Positions 7,320 to 13,249 of a stretch of 18,699 nucleotides of DNA are shown piece by piece (the stretch's first letter is position 1; every line of letters begins with the position of its first letter). Origin of the DNA: Candidatus Poseidoniales archaeon (GTDB lineage Archaea > Thermoplasmatota > Poseidoniia > Poseidoniales > Poseidoniaceae); the NCBI GenBank assembly GCA_003602535.1, contig QQSA01000091.1:22421-41119 (forward strand), given 5' to 3'. A program made the position numbers and the translations under genes. The notes beneath the pieces were generated by a model, which saw only the letters and a list, made by a program, of their open reading frames with translations, made no database searches and was not told where the DNA came from.

Positions 7320-7354
7320 TCAGCACCAATATATCGCTGTGCTTGAAACAACTA

Positions 7355-7363
7355 TTCATATAC
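7355..7363 (+). promoter_or_regulatory. TATA-like box, probably leaderless start of next gene
   Basis: TTCATATAC is centred about 25 bases before ATG 7384, the spacing expected if transcription begins at or next to the start codon. There is no ribosome binding sequence between. Confidence 0.45.
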
Positions 7364-7383
7364 TGATGTGAAATAATTCGACC

Positions 7384-7587
7384 ATGGTTGATACGACTCT
7401 AGTAATTATCGCACTAGGTGGGTTGATTGTAGTTTTGGCAGGTATTCTTACCACTAAAGCAGTAAAAAAACGAGGAAATAAGAGAGTAAACATATGGGAA
7501 TCAAAGCAAGATAGCCCTCAAGTTAACTCAAACATTAATCGCACTCCGATTAGCCCTCCGCCCGCTCACTTATTTTCACAGCGTTAA
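7384..7587 (+). CDS. Small single-span membrane protein
   Basis: 67 residues: a hydrophobic segment at 4-24 (LVIIALGGLIVVLAGIL core) begins almost at the N-terminus, followed by a strongly basic stretch (KAVKKRGNKR) and a polar, Pro/Ser/Asn-rich tail ending PPPAHLFSQR. The positive-inside rule places the tail in the cytoplasm. No signal cleavage site or known domain is apparent. It is monocistronic, convergent with gdhA. The 60 bases between its stop and the gdhA stop show no clear T-tract terminator. Function unknown. Confidence 0.6.
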   Translation: MVDTTLVIIALGGLIVVLAGILTTKAVKKRGNKRVNIWESKQDSPQVNSNINRTPISPPPAHLFSQR

Positions 7588-7647
7588 ACGATGAATGCTT
7601 TAATGCGAGCAATCACGAATATTCTAATTTGATCTTGATTAACAAAA

Positions 7648-9009
7648 TCAGATTACGCCTTGAGCCATCATAGCTTCAGCAACTTTGAGGAATCCTGCTA
7701 CATTTGCTCCAAATACATAATCGCCATCACGACCATATTTCTTAGCTGTTGAATATGCTTGCTCGTGTATGTCAACCATAATCGCATCTAGGCGAGCATC
7801 GACTTCTTCACGGGTCCATGATAGACGAAGCGAGTTCTGACTCATTTCAAGACCAGAAGTTGCGACTCCACCAGCGTTACTTGCCTTACCTGGAGCGAAT
7901 AGAACACCACCCTCTTGGAATGCAGCAACTGCTTCTGGAGTACAAGGCATGTTTGCACCTTCTGCTACTGCCATTACATTGTTAGCAACTAACATCTTTG
8001 CTTCTTCACCACTAACTTCGTTTTGAGTTGCACATGGTAGAGCAACATCGACATTTACTCCCCACAATCCATTGACTGCAGGTTCTGGAGCAGACTTGGT
8101 GAAAGTAACGCCATCAAAATGATCAGCATATTCACTGATTCTTCCACGGCGGCTGTTCTTCAGATCCATAATCCATGCAAGTTTTTCTCTATCTATTCCG
8201 GCAGGATCATGTATCCAACCAGAAGAGTCCGACATTGTCACTGGCTTACCGCCCAGATCCAATACTTTTTCACAAGCAAATTGTGCAACATTTCCACTAC
8301 CACTAATTGAAACAGTAGCGCCTTCGAAAGACTTGCCTTTTGTCGCAAGCATTTCGCGTGCGAAGTAAACAAGACCATATCCGGTTGCTTCAGGACGGAT
8401 TAGAGAACCACCATATGAACGGCCCTTTCCAGTTAGAACTCCAGCTTGGAAGTCGTTCTGTAATCTTTTGAACATACCAAACATGTACCCTATTTCTCTT
8501 CCACCGACTCCAATATCTCCAGCAGGAACGTCACAGTTGTGACCAATGTGTCTCCACAACTCCATCATGAATGATTGACAGAAACGCATAACTTCACCAT
8601 CAGACTTTCCTTTAGGATCAAAGTCTGAACCTCCTTTACCTCCACCCATAGGTAGAGTAGTAAGGCTATTCTTGAATACCTGCTCGAATGCGAGGAACTT
8701 CAGAATTGATGCATTTACTGAAGGATGGAATCTTAATCCACCTTTGTAAGGGCCGATCGCACTATTAAACTGGATACGGAATCCACGATTTGTTTGTGTT
8801 TTTCCACTATCATCAACCCATGGTACTCTGAAGTGAATCAATCTCTCAGGTTCAACAATCCTTTCAACGATTCCTGCTTCTACAAATTCAGGATGGTTTT
8901 CTAAAACTGGTTCTAGAGATTCCAATACCTCCCAAACAGCCTGATGAAACTCTGGCTGATCTGGATCTCTACTCTTAACATTCTCAAAAATATCGTGAAT
9001 TACACTCAT
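7648..9009 (-). CDS. gdhA: NADP-type glutamate dehydrogenase (class I, E. coli-like)
   Basis: Reversible reductive amination of 2-oxoglutarate to glutamate; with NADPH, usually ammonium assimilation. 453 residues from ATG 9009, against 447 for E. coli GdhA, which it resembles closely: GPYKGGLRFHP (86-96, substrate Lys89), PMGGGKGGSDFDPKG with catalytic Lys125, PAGDIGVGGREIGYM with Asp165, and the Rossmann SGSGNVAQFA (236-245). ATG 9009 was preferred to GTG 9027 because AGGTG lies 7-8 bases before it and the family N-terminus matches. The close match to the bacterial hexameric NADP form, rather than the shorter archaeal type, suggests acquisition from bacteria. A perfect 12-bp palindrome lies 15 bases upstream and could be an operator. 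Confidence 0.95.
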   Translation of the reverse strand: MSVIHDIFENVKSRDPDQPEFHQAVWEVLESLEPVLENHPEFVEAGIVERIVEPERLIHFRVPWVDDSGKTQTNRGFRIQFNSAIGPYKGGLRFHPSVNASILKFLAFEQVFKNSLTTLPMGGGKGGSDFDPKGKSDGEVMRFCQSFMMELWRHIGHNCDVPAGDIGVGGREIGYMFGMFKRLQNDFQAGVLTGKGRSYGGSLIRPEATGYGLVYFAREMLATKGKSFEGATVSISGSGNVAQFACEKVLDLGGKPVTMSDSSGWIHDPAGIDREKLAWIMDLKNSRRGRISEYADHFDGVTFTKSAPEPAVNGLWGVNVDVALPCATQNEVSGEEAKMLVANNVMAVAEGANMPCTPEAVAAFQEGGVLFAPGKASNAGGVATSGLEMSQNSLRLSWTREEVDARLDAIMVDIHEQAYSTAKKYGRDGDYVFGANVAGFLKVAEAMMAQGVI

Positions 9010-9023
9010 TCTAGCACCTAAAT

Positions 9024-9035
9024 ACACAATTGTGT
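9024..9035. promoter_or_regulatory. Perfect palindrome upstream of gdhA
   Basis: ACACAATTGTGT, 12 bp, perfect dyad, ends 15 bases before the gdhA ATG, within the likely leader or core promoter. Its position suits a repressor-type operator; no regulator is identified. Confidence 0.35.
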
Positions 9036-9086
9036 TAGCCGGGCCACCTGTAGACCCTTTACAAGCATTCCCTAAACAAGAGTACC

Positions 9087-9551
9087 TTAGATGTAGGGAC
9101 AGACAGTGTTGAAGCGTTCCAGACGCTCCAATCTGCGCTCGCCATTTTCATCCGATTCAGACATTGCTCTAATCGATTCTTCAATCAATGCATGTTGATC
9201 AGATTGAATTCCAAGCAATGTCCTAAGGTTTTCAAGAATCGCCCATTCATCTTCAGTAATGATTTCATCGTCTAGTGCTGCAACTAATGCTGATTGGTAT
9301 GTTGTTGCATCGCCAATATGGTGAGTAGAATATTCTTCAGGATTAGTAATCGGAGTAGGATCTATCCCTCTCGCCACATCCATTGCATCTCCGACATTAG
9401 ATGGGTCCATCCCTAAAGCGATAGCAAGTACCTTCAAAATCGATGCTTCATCATCTGTGACAATATCATCATCTAATGCTGTCTTTAGTACTTCGAGGTA
9501 GAGGTATAAGCCACGACTTGCCATTAGTGCCATAAGATAACCTATGAGCAT
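9087..9551 (-). CDS. TerB-like protein with two tandem helical repeats
   Basis: 154 residues with an internal duplication: LDDDIVTDDEASILKVLAIA (27-46) and LDDEIITEDEWAILENLRTL (93-112) align residue for residue. The acidic turn followed by an E/D-x-x-x-L helix and LG is typical of TerB-like (tellurite resistance B family) helical domains; the acidic loops could bind a divalent cation as in TerB. The start could be ATG 9551 or ATG 9533 (MALMASRG), the latter with AGGT about 6 bases ahead. The stop of the upstream winged-helix gene is 29 bases away, so the two are probably cotranscribed. Function unknown; TerB-like assignment is by pattern. Confidence 0.65.
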   Translation of the reverse strand: MLIGYLMALMASRGLYLYLEVLKTALDDDIVTDDEASILKVLAIALGMDPSNVGDAMDVARGIDPTPITNPEEYSTHHIGDATTYQSALVAALDDEIITEDEWAILENLRTLLGIQSDQHALIEESIRAMSESDENGERRLERLERFNTVCPYI

Positions 9552-9580
9552 CTAGCGTTTGAGCATTGCCATTTCAAACA

Positions 9581-9883
9581 TCAATTTATCAAATCGTCTA
9601 AACGAGCAATTGAAGATTTCAATTGAGCTTTTTCTCTTTGTAAAAGTAGCTTCATTTCTTCGACACGTTTCAGATCACTTAATTCCCATTTATTGGTAGA
9701 GCATTTTTTGACAACACCATAATTCATCCAATATTTTACACCAACCAGAATTGCACTTTTCGACATTCTAGATGATGAAGAAATCTCAGATGTGGATTTG
9801 CTACCATCGGTTAATTCAGACAATACGGCCACTGCACTACCTGGTATGCCTAGACGATTAAGGAAATCTAGACTCCCGACCAT
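9581..9883 (-). CDS. Small winged-helix transcription regulator with C-terminal coiled coil
   Basis: 100 residues. A winged helix-turn-helix spans about 12-70: a first helix (AVAVLSELTDG), the recognition region TSEISSSSRMSKSAILVGVK, and a wing with NYGVVKKCSTNKWELSD. The last 30 residues (RVEEMKLLLQREKAQLKSSI region) form a heptad-like coiled coil for dimerisation, as in ArsR/TrmB-like archaeal regulators. GAGGAGG lies about 5 bases before ATG 9883. Divergent from the ribbon-helix-helix gene across a region with repeated operator-like sites, so auto- or cross-regulation is likely. Ligand unknown; single Cys61 could be redox-active but there is no second. Confidence 0.8.
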   Translation of the reverse strand: MVGSLDFLNRLGIPGSAVAVLSELTDGSKSTSEISSSSRMSKSAILVGVKYWMNYGVVKKCSTNKWELSDLKRVEEMKLLLQREKAQLKSSIARLDDLIN

Positions 9884-9903
9884 GCATCCTCCTCAAGTCT
9901 TCT

Positions 9904-9915
9904 ACATTTCAATGT
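9904..9915. repeat. Short inverted repeat near the minus-strand start site
   Basis: ACATT-TC-AATGT, arms of 5 bases, falls where the minus-strand TATA-like box predicts transcription to begin (about 9909). The half ACATT recurs in the tandem repeats to its right, so it may be a further binding site for the same regulator. Confidence 0.35.
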
Positions 9916-9929
9916 GTTTCAAAATTTAC

Positions 9930-9937
9930 AATTTATC
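9930..9937 (-). promoter_or_regulatory. TATA-like box for the winged-helix/TerB-like unit
   Basis: GATAAATT on the minus strand, about 25 bases before a start near 9909, leaving a leader of about 26 bases that holds the GAGGAGG ribosome site of the winged-helix gene. Confidence 0.45.
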
Positions 9938-9981
9938 GTAATCATCTGTAATACATTATGTAATCATTTGTAATACATTCA
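9938..9981. repeat. Two 22-bp tandem repeats, probable operators
   Basis: Unit 1 (9938-9959) and unit 2 (9960-9981) start GTAATCAT-Y-TGTAATACATT and agree at 19 of 22 positions with no gap. Each holds TGTAATACA, a TGTA-N-TACA dyad, so two dyads lie 22 bp (two helical turns) apart on one face of the helix. The array fills the space between two opposed TATA-like boxes. Confidence 0.7.
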
Positions 9982-9986
9982 TATAC
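9979..9986 (+). promoter_or_regulatory. TATA-like box for the ribbon-helix-helix gene
   Basis: TCATATAC overlaps the end of the second 22-bp repeat. Transcription about 25 bases on (near 10008) would give a short leader containing AGAGGA before ATG 10022. Confidence 0.45.
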
Positions 9987-10021
9987 TTGATGCTGTGTGG
10001 ATGGGTTACAGAGGAATGCCG

Positions 10022-10396
10022 ATGACCAGCCCTAGCACCCTAGTTTCACTACGAATTACCGATGAAGAGATTGCTCTTCTCGATGCTCGCGTAGGACTTG
10101 ATGGAGCAAGAAATCGAAGTGACGTCATCCGTTCAGCCATCCGTTTATTCCTAGATGGACAACCTCTACTTCCAGACATGGATACAATTACAATTCCAGT
10201 AGGACGCTCTATGAAGAGTAGACTTGGAGATCTATACGAACTCCAAGGAATAAGTCCAGAACAAGCTGCATCACAAGGAATGCAGGACTATGTGCGCCGC
10301 TTAATACAGGAAGAGGCTGCATTGAATCAAACTCTAGCTCAAGGCATATCAGAAGCCCGAAGCAAGACAATAGGACGCAAGGAGTTCACTGAGTGA
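10022..10396 (+). CDS. Ribbon-helix-helix regulator, apparently two RHH units in tandem
   Basis: 124-residue DNA-binding protein. The N-terminal RHH has strand TLVSLRI (6-12), helix A TDEEIALLDARVG and helix B RSDVIRSAIRLFLDG (32-46), a CopG/NikR-type unit in which basic and polar strand residues contact DNA. A second unit with the same order follows: strand DTITIPV (54-60), helix RSMKSRLGDLYELQG, helix PEQAASQGMQDYVRRLIQEE (79-98). If real, one chain could form an internal pseudodimer. A C-terminal helix (about 99-115) may serve oligomerisation. ATG 10022 was chosen because AGAGGA ends 6 bases before it; GTG 9995 and two further ATGs in frame would give up to 9 extra residues. It is divergent from the winged-helix regulator and faces the 22-bp repeats. 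Confidence 0.8.
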   Translation: MTSPSTLVSLRITDEEIALLDARVGLDGARNRSDVIRSAIRLFLDGQPLLPDMDTITIPVGRSMKSRLGDLYELQGISPEQAASQGMQDYVRRLIQEEAALNQTLAQGISEARSKTIGRKEFTE

Positions 10397-10434
10397 AAAC
10401 AGGGTGAGAGCCACATAATGGAGGGGATGGGAAA

Positions 10435-10614
10435 ATGCGATGGGAGGACGAACTTGGAAACAACCGTGCTCCCTCCTTCCGAACTGATTCTGCAACGCCA
10501 GGCAGTATCAGTTTCGTAGCACTGCGTCTACGTGCAAAAATTGCACAAACTGGCAACCCAACACACGTCCCCCTGGATCAACAGGGGGACTCCGATTCCA
10601 ATCCCGCTTGTTAA
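10435..10614 (+). CDS. Possible 59-residue small protein
   Basis: ORF beginning MRWEDELGNNRAPSFR and ending QQGDSDSNPAC, polar, with no membrane segment and no recognised family. The support is a GGAGGGG ribosome-like site at 10420-10426, exactly 8 bases before ATG 10435, and an open frame of 59 codons. Against it: four hairpins lie wholly or partly inside it, codon use is mixed, and an overlapping ATG at 10418 in another frame gives a 33-residue alternative. It would follow the RHH gene by 38 bases. Could equally be non-coding structured RNA. Confidence 0.3.
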   Translation: MRWEDELGNNRAPSFRTDSATPGSISFVALRLRAKIAQTGNPTHVPLDQQGDSDSNPAC

Positions 10615-10681
10615 GCAGGATTAGTTCCACACGCACCCGGACCCCACATCCGGGTGCAAATTACTCAAACGGTGCAACCGC
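10482..10681. ncRNA. Chain of hairpins, candidate structured RNA or regulatory DNA
   Basis: Six inverted repeats follow each other: 10482-10513 (7 bp, T-T mismatch, 4 bp, loop 8); 10532-10546 (GTGCAA-AAA-TTGCAC); 10567-10590 (9 bp perfect, GTCCCCCTG, loop GATCAA); 10600-10622 (5 bp, C-A mismatch, 4 bp, loop GTT); 10633-10657 (9 bp perfect, GCACCCGGA, loop of 7); 10670-10680 (4 bp, loop 3). I count 54% GC over 10441-10680, clearly above the flanking genes. GTGCAA recurs directly at 10532, 10654 and 10672. No known RNA family, tRNA or box motif is recognised and strand is undetermined; no T-tract follows. Confidence 0.4.
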
Positions 10682-10729
10682 GCTTCTCACTACCTCAACC
10701 TCAAATACCTTCGACGAAGTCATTACATC

Positions 10730-12790
10730 ATGCGTGGCGAAGATGGGCTATCTTGGCTAGCGCACCCTACTCCAAGAGATGGACAATTAGAGATGATTTC
10801 TGCCTGTCTTGAAACATTGTCAAAGGGAGGAGCCCACCTAGCAAGTGCACCAACGGGTATAGGAAAAACTGCTGCTGCACTTGCAGCAGCACTTGAATTT
10901 GCTGAATCAGCATCAGAACGGAAGACGATCATGTTCCTTACACCAAGACAAAGTCAGCACAAAATTGTAGTAGATACTGTTCGCAAGATAAATGACAAAA
11001 GGAAAGGAGATAAAATCACTCTTGTAGATATGATCGGACAATCGGGAATGTGTGTAGAACCATTTGCCGGTAGCCGAGGAGTCAGTTTCTCACTATTATG
11101 TTCAAACCATCGCAAAAACAAGCAATGTAGACCTTGGCTCACAAATGCTCCAGGTTTCGAAAAAAGAATTCTTTCTGACCCATTACATGTCGATGAATTA
11201 GTTGAAATGAGTAAGACTCACATGGAAGGAGGCGAAAAAAGACAAACTTGCCCATGGAAAGCGGCTAGAAGAGTTGCAAAAGAAGCACAAATAATTGTTT
11301 GTGACTACAACCATTTGTTCATCGAAGAGGTGCGTAATGCATCACTTAAGGCCATGGAATTGAATTTAGATGACCTGATTATCATAGTAGATGAAGCACA
11401 TAACTTACCAGACCGAGTAAGGATGGGTATGCAGAGAAGACTTACACCCACCATGGTTAGAAATGCCGCATCTGAGGTTGAGGAGCATTTAGGAGAAATG
11501 CAAAAAGTTGCACAGATAAATGATTTAATTGGAGAAGCAGTAATGCTGAAAACTTGGTGTCTTGCAGTTTGCAAGGAATTTAGGTTAATCCTTGCTAGAG
11601 AGTTCAAACGAATGCTCTCAGAAATAGACAATAGTGATGAGATGTTAATCGGTGCTAGTGATGTATTGAACTGGCTAGATGAGGCTTTCGATGCAGTATC
11701 AGCAATAGCGAGTCAATCGACTTTAACTGGAACAGAAAGCGCTTTTTCAAACCCAGATAAGAATGTTCGATTGAAGATGTTCAAACAAATTTTGGAGTCA
11801 AACGAAGTTGAGATTGATGAAGATGGTGACAACGAACCTTCTGCACACTTACTTGCGCATCTGATAGATGTACTCGAACGATTTGGAGCCGGAACCGCAT
11901 TATGTCTGGTTTTCGAAGGCGAGGGTAAAGATGGAAGAATTGTTACGCATTTATTGGATGCTGGCTTAGTTGCAGGACCGATTTTCGAGAAAACTGCAGG
12001 AGCAATTCTGATGTCTGGCACATTAGATCCACCTAACATGTTTGCCGATTTATTAGGAATAGGAAATGATATTCGCGGGGAGTCTATTCATCCATCCCCA
12101 TTTGCAAAGGAGAGAAGACCGATTGTTGTAGCTACCGACGTAACTACTCTTTATCGTGAAAGGGGACCACAAAATACTGAGAAAATCAGACAACATATAC
12201 GATCAATTGTCCAAAATACACCTGGTAATGTTGCTGTATTCGTTCCATCATACCGATTCTTAGAAGACACCTTTGATGACATATATGTCCCTGGAGTGAA
12301 AAAGGAAATCGAATCAAAAGCTTGGACCAAAAAAGACATCGATGCATTACTGATAAACCTCAAAGAAGCACCTAAAATGGGAAAGAAAATTCTCTTAGCA
12401 GGAGTATTCAATGGTCGCCTTTCAGAAGGGGTAGACTATGCAGGAGGTTTGCTTGATACCGTCATATGTGTTGGAATTCAGAATGCACCACCATCTGTAT
12501 TCCAAAAATCATATGGAAATTACATTAAAGACAAATTTGGCCAAAATAATCACTGGAGATATGCTAACTCCCAACCGGCAATTAATACAATATTACAAGC
12601 CATGGGCAGACCGATAAGGGCAATGGGTGATAGAGCCCTGATTGTGCTATTGGACAGAAGGAACATCGATAGAACATATTCTATTTGTTATCCACCAGAC
12701 ATCAAGATGAATCAAGTTAGCAGTTACGAAGGTTCAGGTCGCTTTGCAAAGCGCTTCTTTACGAAGGTCAAAAGAGAAGCCGATATCTGA
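10730..12790 (+). CDS. XPD/Rad3-DinG family Fe-S DNA helicase
   Basis: Superfamily 2 ATP-dependent 5'-3' helicase, acting on DNA in repair or replication-linked transactions. 686 residues. Q-like region PRDGQLEMI (15-23), Walker A APTGIGKT (40-47), TPRQSQH (71-77), an Fe-S domain with four cysteines (Cys108, Cys124, Cys133, Cys174), VCDYNHLF (190-197), DEAH (221-224), MSGTLDPPNMF in helicase domain 2, GRLSEGVDYAGG and motif VI QAMGRPIR (623-630). All catalytic motifs are intact. Archaeal XPD proteins are usually about 550-650 residues; the excess lies in the arch region (about 230-400). No ribosome site before ATG 10730, so probably leaderless. DinG is the alternative name; archaeal context favours an XPD-like label. 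Confidence 0.9.
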   Translation: MRGEDGLSWLAHPTPRDGQLEMISACLETLSKGGAHLASAPTGIGKTAAALAAALEFAESASERKTIMFLTPRQSQHKIVVDTVRKINDKRKGDKITLVDMIGQSGMCVEPFAGSRGVSFSLLCSNHRKNKQCRPWLTNAPGFEKRILSDPLHVDELVEMSKTHMEGGEKRQTCPWKAARRVAKEAQIIVCDYNHLFIEEVRNASLKAMELNLDDLIIIVDEAHNLPDRVRMGMQRRLTPTMVRNAASEVEEHLGEMQKVAQINDLIGEAVMLKTWCLAVCKEFRLILAREFKRMLSEIDNSDEMLIGASDVLNWLDEAFDAVSAIASQSTLTGTESAFSNPDKNVRLKMFKQILESNEVEIDEDGDNEPSAHLLAHLIDVLERFGAGTALCLVFEGEGKDGRIVTHLLDAGLVAGPIFEKTAGAILMSGTLDPPNMFADLLGIGNDIRGESIHPSPFAKERRPIVVATDVTTLYRERGPQNTEKIRQHIRSIVQNTPGNVAVFVPSYRFLEDTFDDIYVPGVKKEIESKAWTKKDIDALLINLKEAPKMGKKILLAGVFNGRLSEGVDYAGGLLDTVICVGIQNAPPSVFQKSYGNYIKDKFGQNNHWRYANSQPAINTILQAMGRPIRAMGDRALIVLLDRRNIDRTYSICYPPDIKMNQVSSYEGSGRFAKRFFTKVKREADI

Positions 12791-12826
12791 AAGGTTCAAT
12801 ATGCCCCGCCACTGGAGGGTTAAACT

Positions 12827-13249
12827 ATGGAAGAGTGGGAAGAGGTCGAAATCGAGACGGTATCTGACGGATTTGATGTATCTCCAAGTGAACTGCATGC
12901 TGCTTTTGAAATATCAGGTGACCACTTGGCTGAGGTCCGAGATCGCCACACTATGATGCTAGTAACATCTGGAGAATTACCCGAAAAGCACATAGCGAAA
13001 ATTGCACCTGAAAGGATTCTTAATTGGATGGTTGAAGAATTGAATGGCGTACAAAGAAAAGATGGATTATCAATACCACTTCATGGAGCCGATTCCCCAT
13101 CAATCCACATATCCAAAGGCTCAATTGAAGGACACAGTACTCTCAAATTGAAAGTTGGAAATAACTTTGTTCGCAAACTTCCATTACCCACAGATGTCAA
13201 AGCAATCAAGGCCTCAATGAAGGATGGAATCTTGGACATTCGATGGTAA
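12827..13249 (+). CDS. Protein with C-terminal Hsp20/alpha-crystallin-like segment
   Basis: 140 residues. The last 35 or so residues, running through LKVGNNFVRKLPLPTDVKAI and ASMKDGILDI, look like the second half of an Hsp20/p23 fold: the FxRxxxLP strand and the A-x-x-x-x-G-[IV]-L signature of small heat-shock proteins. The protein stops right after that signature and lacks the I-x-I tail. The N-terminal 95 residues are acidic at first (EEWEEVEIE), then contain LPEKHIAKIAPERILNWMVEEL; no family recognised. GGAGGG about 6 bases before ATG 12827 is a good ribosome site. It follows the helicase by 36 bases, likely cotranscribed. A co-chaperone or CS/p23-domain adaptor is possible; a chaperone role is inference. 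Confidence 0.65.
   Translation: MEEWEEVEIETVSDGFDVSPSELHAAFEISGDHLAEVRDRHTMMLVTSGELPEKHIAKIAPERILNWMVEELNGVQRKDGLSIPLHGADSPSIHISKGSIEGHSTLKLKVGNNFVRKLPLPTDVKAIKASMKDGILDIRW

Larger units (their letters stand above)
10397..10729. other. 333-base gap between RHH and helicase genes
   Basis: Holds the possible 59-residue ORF and the hairpin chain described separately. The last 45 bases before the helicase start are pyrimidine-rich (CACTACCTCAACCTCAAATACC), with CAAATACC a weak TATA-like candidate about 30 bases from ATG 10730. No ribosome site precedes the helicase, consistent with a leaderless transcript. Confidence 0.5.

Noticed and set aside
7617..7652. Possible terminator hairpin between the small membrane gene and gdhA (AATTTGAT ... 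ATCAGATT)
   Set aside because: Only 7 of 8 arm positions pair, the loop is long and AT-rich, and there is no T-tract on either strand.
10567..10590. GTCCCCCTG/CAGGGGGAC hairpin as an intrinsic terminator of the RHH gene
   Set aside because: No T-tract follows and archaeal termination does not depend on GC hairpins; it lies over 170 bases past the stop.
10556..10616. Integron attC-like core motifs (ACCCAAC at 10556-10562 and GTTAAGC at 10610-10616) flanking a hairpin
   Set aside because: Both fit the degenerate RYYYAAC/GTTRRRY consensus, but the segment as a whole is not an imperfect inverted repeat and no integrase or cassette array is present; chance is likely in a hairpin-rich stretch.
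12744..12956. 70-codon open frame overlapping the helicase end and the next gene
   Set aside because: It lies across two genes with clear family signals and its product (many Lys/Arg/Ser, no pattern) looks like an out-of-frame shadow.
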